Assembly (NCBI RefSeq): GCF_000002235.5
Contig: NW_022145613.1
Location: forward strand, 8,177,929-8,241,928
Origin: Strongylocentrotus purpuratus
Taxonomy: Eukaryota; Echinodermata; Echinoidea; Camarodonta; Strongylocentrotidae
DNA: 64,000 nucleotides
Direction of reading: 5' to 3'
Positions 37,346-49,927 of the stretch are shown piece after piece. The notes beneath the pieces are model-generated. The model worked only from the letters and a program-made list of their open reading frames with translations, did no database searches and was not told the origin of the DNA. The position numbers and the translations under genes are program-made. Each line of letters opens with the position of its first letter. Within the stretch, counting starts at the first letter, position 1.

Positions 37346-37492
37346 GAGAAAGAGAGAAAGAGGAAGAGAAGAAGAAGAGAGAAATACAGAGAAGAAGAAG
37401 AGAAGAAAAAGAGAAGAAGGAGAGACAAATACATAGAGAGAGAGTGAGAGAGACAGAGAGAGAGGAAAAAAAAGGGGGGGGGGGGTGTGTGG
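37300..37492. repeat. (GA)n / GAAGAA purine tract with poly-G end
   Basis: (GA)n, then GAAGAAGA and AGAGAAGAAG words, then (GA)n, ending in a G run of about 11 (to about 37485). It sits about 550 bases upstream of the promoter-like region at 38040. The overlapping reverse-strand serine/leucine frames are artefacts. Confidence 0.93.
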
Positions 37493-38039
37493 CAGACAAT
37501 ATTTGTAGAGCTTAGACCACAAAGCCATGAGGTCAATGTTGAGGAGACAGTATTATCAGTCAATCTAATCTTACGTACTTGTGAGTCTATCAAAATATTT
37601 ACACTCACCACTAATGTTTGTCAGAAAGGTTCATAGTTTATTCAGCTCTAAACACAGATAAATTTCTACTGACTGTATTCTTTGTCCATTACTCTTGGCA
37701 TGGACCTATATAGATGCTCATAGTAAATATATGGAAATACAAGGGAGTACTTATATAATATCAAAATAAACTTTAAAATAGATTTGTTCATGACAGGAAT
37801 TTTTAAAGCTTTTACATACACCCTAGCTAATATGCTCTTTCCTTGGCTCTGAATGCAAAATGTCAATACATTATGTGCCATTAGTGCCAAGATGTTACTA
37901 TCGATATAAATGAAGAAGAAAAAAAAGAACAAAGAATTTGACAGGAAACATACCATGTCTATTCATTAGAAAGTACTCTACTTTCCAATGTTTGTTATGC
38001 AATCCAACCAACATCGATATCAACAAATGGAAGGTCATG

Positions 38040-38200
38040 TGGTTGGCTGGTAGTTTTCTGGAATCAGCCAATCAGAGCCTCTCCTCCCAAGGCCACACCC
38101 CCATACTCCAAAACCACACACACAAACAATCAATGGGCCTGGGAGCTGTGTGTACACAATGCATGTATGTGGAGAGGGGATTGTGTGTCTGTGTATAGTG
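38040..38200 (+). promoter_or_regulatory. Candidate promoter: CCAAT box and CACCC box
   Basis: CAGCCAATCAGAG (about 38062-38076) is a strong CCAAT/NF-Y match, and GGCCACACCCCC (about 38091-38102) is a CACCC/KLF-type box. The sequence is markedly GC-richer than its surroundings. A TGTGTATAGTGTA stretch near 38188 is a weak TATA-like position. Downstream is a noncoding exon-like segment ending in a consensus donor, so a + strand transcript starting at about 38100-38250 is plausible. No coding exon follows within the window that I can recognise. Confidence 0.4.
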
Positions 38201-38400
38201 TAGTAGGCAGTGCATTGAGAGGCAGCACTTTGTACATCTCACACAGATTGCTTGCTGACAAGCAGACCATTGAGAAGTTCATTTGGTGACACCATTTTAC
38301 TACAATCTTATCTGTTTCAAAGAAACAACTTATCTTCAAAATTGTGTGCCTGTTTTTCTACTGTGCTGAGTTTATTTTATACAATATCTTTATTTTATAG

Positions 38401-38547
38401 ACTGGTTGATACTTAATCACTGAAAGGAAGAGTAGAAGAGGACAAGGAGTCAGGCCAGTCTGCTCAAGTCTTGGATCAAATACCGATACTTGGACTATTA
38501 TCATTTTTGGAGCCAAGCACCTGTCATCAACACTTGAACTGTGTGTG
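38401..38547 (+). other. Candidate 5' UTR exon or first-exon end
   Basis: The segment is bounded upstream by a pyrimidine-poor but usable TTTTATAG acceptor (ending 38400) and downstream by GTGTG followed by the donor GTAAGT (38548-38553). All three forward frames contain stops, so it could only be untranslated. If transcription begins in the CCAAT region, this could be the 3' part of exon 1 and the acceptor may be unused. Confidence is limited because no downstream exon is identified. Confidence 0.33.
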
Positions 38548-38553
38548 GTAAGT

Positions 38554-40160
38554 TGATCTTAGTTTATCTAAGTTTATCTAAGTCATAACACACCATTTGT
38601 CATAGTTTTGTAGTCTGTACTGTGATTTTTTTTTTGGAAACATATTTATCAGCTTGAAAGAGATTTGATGCACATCTGTCACAATTACTGTTGAAGTGTT
38701 ATTTGGTATTTTGAAAATGTTAATGTACTTAGATATTGCATTTGATTATATGGAAGGATAATGCATGGTGAGGATGGTATAACCCTTTTAGATCCACATG
38801 CTTACAAGGTATGATACATTTTGTTCATTCTTGATTGAATGAAGAAAAACAGTACAATTTTATGTGAAGAATATGCACATCAGACTGGGAAAGCAGGGAT
38901 GATTGATTTTGAGCCTGAGGAACCCAGTTCTTTGAACACCTGTGGTCATTATTATTGAAAGACCCCCTTTATGCTGTCAATTTTGAGAAATATTCAATAA
39001 TATGATAATATCCGCAACATCACGCAAGAAGTATTGATCGGTACCTGAGTTCTAAACATGCTTCCTGTTGCAGAAGAATGCTCTGGGTAAATTCTGAATA
39101 GCGTGAGATCTACCACAATAATGAAAAAAGTACAAAACACTCTAGTGTCAGTCAAGAGGGGCGCAGACATGCCCCCCTTCCAGCTTCTGACAGGTGAATA
39201 CTGAAGCCGGAAACCTTGGAATAATCGCTTTGGTATTTAGAGATCATCTTTTTGTGGACTCTGTGGGATATAGGTCTTGGATTGAATAGGAATCCTGTGG
39301 AATATATCATGAAAGAGAGAAGAATTGTTCATGCAGAGTCAGGTTAGGATTGTTGCTCATTTTATAGTAGGCATTTTGTAAACTGATAGGTTCTGTGCAG
39401 GTTTCTTTATTTAGGGAGCATAATTTATAGGAATATTGAGAATGTGAAAACATGGGAGTTAAAGACTGATGGGGACCTATGGACTGTCCCATTCCCTAAG
39501 GCTGAGTGGAGGGATTAGAATAATGATGTTAATGATTGGTGATAATGGTGATGGGATCGTGGGAGCGATCATGGAGACATTTTTATGAAACATTCAGGAT
39601 GAGATGATTTAACCTGTTAGACCCATTTTATATTCTGTGTATTTTCACTTGCTTTGAGCCCAAGGAATCAAGTAGGCTTTTTATCACTCCTGAAGAGTAA
39701 AGAAAGGATCAACCTTAGTTGAGATTAGGGCCTTAGTTGAGATGATTTACAAAGACAAACATTTGAGTTTTTTGTTGAACAAGTAAGCCATCGGCCATCT
39801 TCAGTGCATTACCTGTGCAAATTATGAGTGAACATGATATGTTTGTTATTAATTGGGTACATTATCATATTTTGGTACAAGATCTAAGCAAAACAGATTG
39901 AAATAGATTGCAAATAGTGTCTGGTATTGATTCTGTGGAGGTTCATTGAACCTCATCTCCATCCTGAATCTATTCTCACACCTTTCTTCACTCCACTTGC
40001 CACTGATCAATACAACATAGTATGTTCTTTTTAACGCAATACATCATGTAGTTGTCAAAATCAATATTAGCTTGTCTAAATAGTGATTGCCTTGGCTGAA
40101 CAAACTGAGGTGAGGACTATCCATGCAGGTGTACAACATTCATTGTACTGGCAAATTGGG
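38554..40160. other. No gene recognised; would be intron if 38040 is a promoter
   Basis: AT-rich unique sequence with no open frame of interest and no mobile element that I can delimit. Confidence 0.4.
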
Positions 40161-40263
40161 TAGGAAGAAGTAAGAAGTAAGAAGAAGGAGAAGAAGGAGA
40201 ACAAGAAGGAGAACAAGAAGGAGAAGAAGGAGAAGGAGAAGGAGAAGGAGAAGGAGAAGGAGC
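40161..40263. repeat. (GAAGGA)n homopurine tract
   Basis: About 100 nearly pure purines: GAAGAAGTAAGAAG, then GAAGGAGAACAAGAAGGAG, then (GGAGAA)n. It has mirror-repeat character and so could form H-DNA. The leucine- and serine/phenylalanine-run frames on the reverse strand are artefacts. Confidence 0.92.
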
Positions 40264-40439
40264 AGATGATCTTGTGATTGTAATGCACCATACATGTAGC
40301 TACCGATAGCAATTAGGAATAGTTGATTGAACATTATACAATTATTGATGAGGCGGCTGGCATCAAACAACCATGTGCTTAATGATGGAATATTGTATGT
40401 GCAGTATCCCAATTCCCAAAGGTGATATTATTAATGACA

Positions 40440-40660
40440 TCACATCTTATTATTGATCCTGAATTACACTTTGCAGCTTGCACTGTGCGGCTTCATTTAG
40501 CCTCTCAAAGGATTCCGATTAAGCCTGCATAATTTAAGGAAATTAAAAGAGTCGGCTCGACTTCAACGCAATTCCTAAGGGGTTAGAGCACTTTATATAA
40601 CTGATTAATTTCACCTTTTCCCCGCAGTTTTAGAGAGTTTTTAAGTACCGTATTGCATTT
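40440..40660. other. Possible conserved noncoding element
   Basis: The composition is balanced compared with the neighbourhood. It has several homeodomain/Otx-like and TCF-like words in a short span (CTCAAAGGATTCCGATTAAG and TAATTTAAGGAAATTAAAAG). These are motif impressions only. Alignment with another echinoid would settle it. Confidence 0.25.
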
Positions 40661-43600
40661 TTCAGGAGGCTTGTTGTATTCAGAGAGATGGGAGAGATTT
40701 AAAGCAAATCAGAGGGTCAATTATGGTTGTCTGACCAGCATAACACTTTCTTTGACTAAAACATAATTATTGAAAAATAGCAACATTCAGCAAAATACAT
40801 TTGGTCTATCAGTTCAAATCACTGGTTATAACAAGCTAAAATTGTGTACTTCTAATGGACACAATTACAGCACACAGGCCTCTGTAACATGGCTGGTAGT
40901 TACAGGTCTATCAAAGGATGGATGATCACATCCAAATTAGGTCTTAGGAGAGTTATCCCAAATCTCTTTTCTTGGTGAAGTCCTAGTAACTAACCCTTAG
41001 CGTACAACAAAGGGTGTAGCCTCTTCACACACCCCCTTTTTACCCCATCGTAAGCAGCTTTCCTGGTTCCTCGATTACTTTGTTAGATCTACCATTGATC
41101 CCAATGCCAGCTCCTCAACAGTTTAGGGACCCCTAGTGTCCCAACTTTGAAGATGAATGGAGAGAAGCCATAAAATAAATGTCATCTAGACCAGAAAGCT
41201 GGATCAAGATTTATACAGTTCACAGACCTTTCCATTCTTCGTTAAAAGCCCTTAATCTCTTAATATGGGTTTTTGAGGCAATTACCATGTCTAGATATTT
41301 ACATGATTATAGTAGTGTTATGACTCAAAATGATGATCCCTTCATGGACATTTTTGTTGTTGTTCTGATGGGATTTTGCTAGATATTTGATAAAAATGTT
41401 TAATAAATCCATGGAGTTATAACTCCATAATAGATCACACCCCTCTGTTATAAAATATTTTCTAGAGGTCATTGGAAACTGGAACAGTACACTCACGGTA
41501 GCTTCTAAGTTCTATGTAATCATTGCACCGGAGATGAGGGTCACATGTTTATGTTGTGTAAAGTGGAAAAAGGAAACTGAAATAAAAAATTGTGATGTGT
41601 TTATATCTATGGTGAAAATTATAATACAGCAGAATATGGTGATACAAATTTCAAATAATTGAAAACCTTTTCAACATGGTCTGTGTTTAGCTTTAATGCA
41701 GCCATGAACCACAGACCTTCTTTGCAGCACATCTATTGGTTGTATACAGAGACAAATTCATAACTCATTCGTCTTGTAGCCCTTCCCATACATGTACGTC
41801 ATAGCCGTATGGTAAAATGGTGTACAGAAAATTACAGGTTGTTGACTTGATATTAAGCTGTAGCCAATTAGCCATAATGTTTCAGTTGTGTGTTCAAGTT
41901 AATTATTAGGAAGAAGAGGAATTAATCTCTATCGAAAGGTCAGCATTTTCTTGTTTAAATGCATATTACTGTTATGAATATCTATTTTAAAATGTTTGAA
42001 CTTGAACCTAAAATCAAGGATCTTGTGAAAGGAGATTTTGAGATTAAAACAAAAGACAAGGTAAGGTACAGTATTATATCAAACAAGAAAATATTGCATT
42101 TCTCTACTGCAAATTTCAAAGTATTCACAGATGTTCTTATGGCAGGAATTTCCTTATATTTCCCTATCTTTTGTAAATTATTTCTTTTTAAAACTATGCA
42201 TCTTATAGTTTTTCCCCTTTTCACATTAACTGTTCTGTAAGAGGGTAAAAACTAATATTGTTTTATTTTACACTACTCATCTCCTGTAACCATTTTTCTT
42301 CAGTGTCTGGAGTAGTTAGTTGGTATTTGCATTCTGCTGCACACAAATTTCCATTCCCAATAATTTGCTAAGTAGGACGAATTCAGAGAAGAGGTCAACT
42401 GAGTTTAGTCCATATGCTTTCCCAATCTTCCCATACCAGTCAGCCTGTGATAATTCAATACTCTCTCCCAGCTAGAGCTATATGTACTTTGCACACACCA
42501 ACAAATTGCGTAAAGAAGCTTGCATCATATAACATGAACGGTAGGTGACCTGATATTTGTTACAGCGATAATATTTGAATACAAGATATATACAAGATAC
42601 AAGATATTTTATTTGGTCTTTGCAAACAAGTTACATAGGTTTAGGATTAAATGCTATTGGGGTTTTAAGTTATGACATATTATGTTTACAGTTAGTGTTA
42701 GGTATTGTGTGTGGTCAAGTGTTGAAAGCTAAGAATTTGGTTAAGTGTAGGAAATTGACGGATTACTAGCAGCGGCCACAGACAAATATCACTAAATATA
42801 CAGTGATCATGGTCATCATCATTTTCTCCATAATGCAAACTTTCCCCGTGTGCATAAAGTACATTGAGAAAGCAGAGGGTTCTGAGAGATGCATAGAGAA
42901 GTCGGAGATGGAAGCTTGAGTGATACCTCTGGCTTCGAGATTCATATTACACGAGAAGCAGAGATCAGTTACAGTGTCTTATTGATGTTGTGACATGATG
43001 ACATCATGTTCATCTTTCATCGTTGCAAACCTAAGATCTGTTTTTACAAGGTTCCCGGGCCGTGGAGAGAGAAAGGCTACATACATGTCTAGGGTCCCCA
43101 TGAAAATACTACCCATCTACGTGACTCGTTGTTATGTACATATTGACATTTTCAAGTGACTTTTAAAGGGTTAGAAGGGAAATTTGGTATAAGTCTGCTA
43201 TAAATCAAGATTCTTTCATAACAAAATGGGGCTTGTCGGACTGTCTCAAGCAGTTGGTACAATAGTATGTGCATTGAAAAAAATACATATAGAACTTTCT
43301 TGGTCAAATTGGTCATGCACAGATAAAATAATATCCTATATTCCTTTTCCAATTCAGTTTTTAAAAAAAAGAGTGAATATTGTTTACATGGTTAACATGA
43401 ACACATGAAAATTGATTTGAGTCATAAATAGCCCCTACATGTAAGTAATTGTAATGCCATTATTACTATTTTCTACTTAATTTTAAACACAGAAGTTGTC
43501 ATCATATTTTTGCTCAGGGAGAAAAATGAGATGTATGCATGTCTTGTGTACAATGTGAGTTACGGATGTTGATTGAAGGGAAGTCGGTATTCCAATTCTT

Positions 43601-43683
43601 GAAACTATTACATACCCTCATGGTGTGATTATCACCTTACCACATGGGCTAGGCATTCTTGCTGTCCCCCTATTTCTCCTAAA
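40661..43683. other. No gene recognised
   Basis: AT-rich unique DNA. Overlapping frames on both strands at 41959-42240 (93 and 80 codons) have no recognisable motif and mirror each other, which argues against either being real. Confidence 0.45.
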
Positions 43684-44797
43684 GCAGGCACAGCGGAGCA
43701 CCCCAATTTGCATATCATTAGCGGCCCGTTCTATTTGAATAACCAACGGACATCTGCGTGAATCCGAACATGTGTGTGCTAGAATGTCAAATCTTAAAAT
43801 TCGCGTTGCGCCTTTATTACTGCCAATATCGCTATGAAACTTTCCATACTAACTAAAATTATTATGAATTTTATGTCAGTGAAATAAATACGAAATTCCA
43901 TGGAATAAAACTCGAGATATTAATGTGTTTTGAGCTTCGCCCCTCGAAAAACACGACGTCTACTTTATAATGCGATGACCCTATCAAGCAATGCACGAAG
44001 TAGAGACTTGGTATGAATATTCATTAGGGTTAAATCCATACATGGGCGAAATTTTCGCTTCTCCGCTGTATTTTTTTTGGTTATAACGTTCTTTTTCATG
44101 GGGCTTCATTTTTAAAAGTTGTAGTCAGCGAACTCATTGAACATGACGTCATCGATCTCAGCGATGTACTGCGCATGCGTCTTAGGCCCAGTGCATGCCA
44201 GATCGAAACAGCTGAGCCATTAGCGTGCACGTGTGCAGTCGGCTGGCAAGACATGTATAGCCAACGCACACGCGAGGTTCAGACATGACACACATTTGAA
44301 TGTATGGGACTGGTCAAACAATTTTGCGACAACGAAGGATTATTTTTGTTCGATGAGATTCGGACATTGGGGTATGTTTTTCTCTGAGACGACCCTATCA
44401 AGCAACTATGAAAAGAGATATTTCGCAAGGATTGAGATTATTAAATTTTCTTTCTGTTCATACGAGGCAATTCTTTCTCGCTCTAAAAGAAATGGTGAAT
44501 TTTACGGTGATTTTGTATCTCATTTTTTTCGTTTTTGTTCGTCAAAACTATCCCTTAAATTTCACATTTTCTGTGCATCAATAACTCCTTTTATACACAT
44601 GAGTGTCTTGCAAATTTATTAAATACTCGATTTAGTAGCTTTGATTGGTGATATTCATCACATTAATGAAGAATTTGTCTTCGAAATTTGTTTACTTTTT
44701 TTCGCATCGATCGGTACACAATTGTTGATTTTATGCAAATGATGTTTACTGGACGAGAGTCGATCGCACGGTAATTGGGGTGCTCCGCTGTGCCTGC
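43684..44797. mobile_element. 1.1-kb TIR element with CRE and NRF1-like sites
   Basis: Both ends carry a 25-base perfect inverted repeat beginning GCAGGCACAGCGGAGCACCC (43684 rightward, 44797 leftward). The interior is CpG-richer than the window, has a direct repeat of GACCCTATCAAGCAA (about 43977 and 44392), a perfect CRE TGACGTCA (44144-44151) and an NRF1-like TGCGCATGCGT (44170-44180). A 129-codon forward frame (44233-44622) has no transposase motif. The target duplication is unclear, so the superfamily is open. Probably a non-autonomous DNA transposon. Confidence 0.72.
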
Positions 44798-45499
44798 CTG
44801 GCCATGCCCTGGCTTTCGGAGTGCGTTGAACCACAAATTATTGAGACATCTGGAAGAGTATGAATGACACTGGGCAATTGGATATGGAGAAAGCACAGTG
44901 TATCATGTTCATACTTGAACTCCTGTCCATTTGTAACCCCATTAACTGTGTGACAAGGCTGTAGCTCTCTACTAGCTTGCTTAATTGAGAAAACTTGGTA
45001 TCAACACCGGATCACAACACATGAAATCATAGACCGGAGCCTGATTAACAATTTCTAAGGTTTCTATGGATCAGCATCACATGACAATTGACAATACATT
45101 CAAAAAATTGAAATACTTATATTGTACATGTATTTGTTTCATTTATTACTTAGTTACTGTTTTTTAATGATGTGTCTGTTTCTCCAAAAGTTAAAAAAAT
45201 TGGAAAGGCCATTTTTATTTTGTACACTTTTAAACAGAGTTAGACAGTTTAGTGGTAGCCTATCATGTGATGGGGATAGAAAAGTGGGAAGCCTGCATAT
45301 ACACTTTGACAGATTTCATTAATTATACTATGGTAGTTGATATGCAGCAGGGTACAAGCTGTTGACTTGCAACCTTTTATTCTTCCAAGGTAAAGTAATT
45401 TATAAAAAAACACAAATCTGTTGAATTAATAACACTTATTGTGCTTTCAATAAATGTTGTTTCCACATTGTTATGTTTTCCTTGTCCATTCAAACATAG

Positions 45500-45680
45500 T
45501 AGCCCGAATTCACAAAGGAGGTTTGTCGACAAACCTTGGTTTTCGTACGTCATATGACGCATTTTACGCATTTTTTACAAACCTTGTTTGTAAAGAACAA
45601 AAGGAGGTTTGGCGAAACAAAAGGAGGTTTGAGCTCAAACCTTGGTCTGAGCTCAAACCTTGCTTTGTGAATTCGGGCCA
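45500..45680. mobile_element. MITE with AGCCCGAATTCACAAAG ends
   Basis: Inverted ends TAGCCCGAATTCACAAAG and CTTTGTGAATTCGGGCCA enclose about 145 bases. The interior contains four AAACCTTG/CAAGGTTT-type words (AGGAGGTTTG, GCTCAAACCTTG) in both orientations, giving nested secondary structure. Ends of the type GGGCCCG-ATTCACAAA are shared with the element at 51661. Confidence 0.8.
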
Positions 45681-46094
45681 TTGCGTTTCAAGACGCTCTG
45701 TTGGAATATGTGTTGATGCTATGCACGACTCTCATGAGTACGATTGCACTTACCATACTTGATATGCATTATGAGATTTAAGACAGATGCCAAGCTTGAA
45801 CAGCGTATCATGTTGTTTGTAGAGGATGGGGAATCGCTTGAGGTCAAAGACATCTGCTTCTTCGACACCTTTACCTGCATGTATGTACTCTCTCACAGCC
45901 TATAGGAGGCATAACAGTCAACAAACTTTGCTATGAAGTCAGAGGTGAACTTCCTTAGGTGCTTGGCTTAAATGGAATTTTGATTAAGTATTGATAGGAT
46001 TTCCACAGTTTTCTTGATGCATTTATTGATAATGTATATTTTGTTAAGATTTGGCTAACATCCAAAGGACCAAAGTTTACTTCTTTGCAGTGAA

Positions 46095-46260
46095 AAAAAT
46101 ACATGGGGGCTCGGGGCGAATTAGCCCCCGAAATGCCTAAAAGAGCCCCCGAAAATCAGAAAAGAGCCCCTGTAAATTTGCATAGAGTTCAATGCAAAAC
46201 AAATTTTAGAATGGTATTTTCATGCAGGCAAGCTTGAAAAGTAGCCCCCGAAAAATAAAC
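46095..46260. repeat. Dispersed repeat with AGCCCCCGAAA words
   Basis: AGCCCCCGAAA or a close variant occurs four times in about 150 bases, with GGGGGCTCGGGGCG at the left. This looks like a short dispersed repeat of unknown class with no defined ends. Confidence 0.4.
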
Positions 46261-47698
46261 ATTAATTTTTTCCCTGCTTCTTTGAATGAGGGTTTCTAAT
46301 ATCTAGCTACTAAAGTTTTGCCCTGAAGTGTATTTAATTTGGAGGGAAAAAAAAATCATGAAATATGATTGATTTTGATACGTGTAGCAAAAGAAGAGGC
46401 AGTTTATTGACTGAACAAAAACTTGATTCCAAAACAAACAAATAACAACATGTAGTTATCTAGATTTATCAGATTAATGCTGTTCAAAAGAGGGAAGACA
46501 TCTTATTCATACTGAACCTGTTGACAACTGAATTATTTCATTTCCAATTTTCCATAGGCTTTACACAGGCACTAACTCAATCCAATAATGGGATAAAACA
46601 TTTATACACTTCTTATTCTTTCATTTTTACAATTTTGATTATCCACTCTATCACTATCAGAAAAATACATGTAGTTTGACAACTACTGCTTGTAGGAATT
46701 CAAATCAATCTTGAATTCCAACTTGTCTAAATAATCGCTCATGGCACCTCTGTATTTGCTCAGGTGCACTTTAGCACTCTAGTAGAAATCACTGACGAGC
46801 CAATTGACAAGAGAACAAATCCTACATTCTGCAGACTCTATATTGCCCCCAGGTAAATGGACTTCTTTTGATGTCAGGTATAATAAGTGTCTGGCATTTT
46901 TGTAAGACTTGTCAATAAAGTGGCACTTAATCTGTGTAATTTGCACTCCTTATGATGGTGTGACATACTTACATGTATGTGTTCCAGTGTGGAAACCTCT
47001 GGAAGTATTTGAAAGCAGCAATAAAGCAGTACATATAGAGTTGTTATTCGATGGTGTTATAAGTCTCCTCTAATGGCTGATGTACGTGTCCATAAATCTA
47101 TGAGAAGTAGAAGGAAGAAATATTGGCCTTTTGCTTTATTGGAAAAGGATGTTTTTTTACATTAAGATTTTTGTTCTTTCATCATGTAGACACACTGTTA
47201 GAATTTTCTGCTTTGTACATTGAGTTTTGTTGCCATCACTCCATGCATTCAAGTAGGACTACCTCCTGAAAAAAAAATAGCTTAGCTGAGTGAATGTGGG
47301 GATGCGGTACATACTAAATTGCATGTTTGGGAAATGACTACCGTACATGTATGTGTCATAAACTACATTATTAAAATGGTTTCTAGGAAACGTTTTTCTC
47401 TGTAATTAGAGCAGTCTGGAGGGTTGTCATCTCAAGTTTACAGGTATTGGGATGTGGTGCTAATAAGATTTCCCTCAAGTATTGTTGTGCAGGTCAGAAA
47501 AGGGTCATATAATGTAGCGATGAAAATGTGGCTACATCATGTTTTCTGTACCTCAAGCACAGGACTAAGATATCACAAATCATTTCTCATGCATGCTTAC
47601 ATAATGTAAGTGATGCAGTAGAGACGTGAGCACATCTCTGGATACAGTAAGCCTATATATAGGTGCCACCTTACGCCCTTTTTTATTAGTAGAAACAA

Positions 47699-47735
47699 AT
47701 TTATTTTATTTATTTATTTATCTATTTATTTAAAG
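47699..47735. repeat. (TTTA)n microsatellite
   Basis: About nine imperfect ATTT units. The flanks 46261-49130 otherwise show no supported gene or element. Confidence 0.85.
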
Positions 47736-49130
47736 ACAAGTTTTTTCTCTGTTCATAAGGAAATAAGATATTGATTTCTTAAAAAAAAATATTGGTCTCA
47801 TTCATGACTCTCATTCCATCTTCACTTGAAAAGAAAACTTAACATAACTTTTAAAAATAGAGTAATATAATAAATGTGTCTGTAATTTGTTTGATTTAGT
47901 TTCTATGTTTAGTCAGATTAGACTATGATTTATGATAGTTGAAGTACCAGTGATTTATGATCTGTTCAGTACTAGTGATATATTTCTGTCACTATTCCTC
48001 ATACACATACCTGTTGGTATTTTTCTGCACCATTTAACCTCCATTTTGCCACTGTTCTCCATTTCGCTGGAGAAAAAACAGTAATAATTCTTTTTAAAAT
48101 GTCTTTCCGGATTGTGAGTTTGTCTTTCTGCGGTAGCAATAGGTTCATTGGAGTATGTGAGGGGGAGTTCATCGGTCATGAATGATTGGATTTTATCGGA
48201 AGTTATTCACCTGTTCTGCGTGAAGTTGTGAACACCAGGAACAAAATGAAGTGATTATTACCCCATGTATGAATATGCAATGAACCTACACTAATTTTTG
48301 CTTTTTGTACAGTACAGGCATTTCTTTATTGCATGCTTTCATTGATCAATGATTGATCACTGCCGACAAAATCTACTGTGAACTACAAACAAGTTTGAAA
48401 GTTTGTAGGCCGGCTTGCTAATTTTGTTGGGTATTTTCAGAGTGCTAAGATTATTGTGTTATTGTTTTGGACTTTTCATGAAGCATCATCTTCTTTCTTC
48501 AGTAGGTGGTAATATATTGTATCTAGAAAATAAAGAACATTACAAAACATGTTATTCGCAAAGATAAACTACATGTACACCCACATGAATGTGTAGGTTT
48601 AGATTTTTTTGTTCAAAACAAGTTATTACAAAATCTAGCATCCAATGTTCATTGAGCTATGGCAATACTTGTAGGCGAAGACAAAGACAGAAGTTGTTTA
48701 TTTCCGGGCCTTGGATTTTACTATTCAATGATACAAATATTTGTTATAAATGCTTCTGTCATGTTCAGAGTGTTTTGCTCTGTAAGGGGTAAGCTTTGTG
48801 ATTGATAAGATATTATGTTTAATGATAAAATCTTTATATTGTTTTGGCGGCAGTTGCAAAAGAAAATTATAGTTTGTTGACATTACAAACAGTTTTTGAT
48901 ACATGTGATTTACAGCCTTCTTGATGACAGCTGACAATAGTCTCTGTACAAATGATATTCAAGTATCCATTTCTAATCCAATAAATGGGCAATGTCTGAA
49001 TATGATACGCCTGAGCCTAACAGAGACCCCTCAAAACCCAACAAAATAATCAGTCTGTAATGAATTAAGATTGAGTAAATAATATATTTAACTTGCTGAT
49101 AATGGTTCATAAGGAATATTTTTGCATGGG

Positions 49131-49327
49131 CTTAAAGCCCCACTGCACTACTTACAGCTACTTGCGCCCTCTATATAGCAAACAGTGCCTAATCAGTGAC
49201 CATTGGTCCCCCATGATCCCCTTTTTCTTATGTTAATTGTGAGCTGATTTGAAGAGATACCACCTGTTGATGACCTTGCAGGGAGGTCTAATCCCTCCTG
49301 GCCATACTAGTGCAGAGGGGCTTTAAG
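49131..49327. mobile_element. 197-bp MITE with CTTAAAGCCCC ends
   Basis: CTTAAAGCCCCACTGCACTA at the left is matched by TAGTGCAGAGGGGCTTTAAG at the right (one interruption). The interior is unrelated to the other MITEs here. Target duplication is not evident. Confidence 0.72.
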
Positions 49328-49552
49328 ACACTATATCGATTAAAAAGCCATTAGTAACTTAGGAACTTCTAAAGTACTTTTGTTTATTACAGTGTTGAAT
49401 TGCCTTCCATTGTAATGAATAAGTAGTATCATAAAACTGGGATAGGACAATCATTAGATGAATTTAAACAATCCAAATTTAAGTCTAATGATAGAAAATA
49501 AGTTGCAGCATGTTTGCAGAAAGATGCGATCCAAGTAATATATGAGGGTGAA

Positions 49553-49927
49553 TTAAAGGTAAAGACCAGTATTGGCAACGCCCCAATTTCAAAAAATGAA
49601 ATGGAAGCTCTCATTACCAATCATGTGAAAGAATATGTTTTGACTAATACATGATGATAAAAAATTTGCCGGGAAACCGCCTACTAATTCATATATTTGG
49701 TAAATTTATTTCTCTCATGGTCTGGTGAGAGAGATAGGGTAGTCCCATATACATCTTTCTGTGTATAGTGCTTGTAACTTTACGAAGAATGAGCCAAATT
49801 TCTTATCATTTTGATGATTCCAGAACCTTGCAGATGCTAGATGCTAGATGATCGACCTTTTCTGATCGATTCCACAACGTTTCTTTCACAATGCAATCGC
49901 ATGACCATTACTGGTCTTTACCTTTAA
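49553..49927 (-). mobile_element. TTAA-MITE, subfamily A, full length, inverted
   Basis: This is the same element as 13417-13788 and 36762-37142 in the opposite orientation, with TTAAAGGTAAAGACCAGTAT and ACTGGTCTTTACCTTTAA ends. The three copies agree closely in the interior. Confidence 0.87.

Noticed and set aside
37038-37611. Overlapping 108-153-codon reverse-strand frames
   Set aside because: They span a MITE end and a GA/GAAGAA tract; low complexity.
41411-41428. 18-bp perfect palindrome ATGGAGTTATAACTCCAT
   Set aside because: About one such palindrome is expected every few hundred kilobases by chance and there is no supporting context; not significant alone.
44233-44622. 129-codon frame inside the 1.1-kb TIR element
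   Set aside because: No transposase catalytic or zinc-finger motif visible; probably chance in a GC-richer segment.
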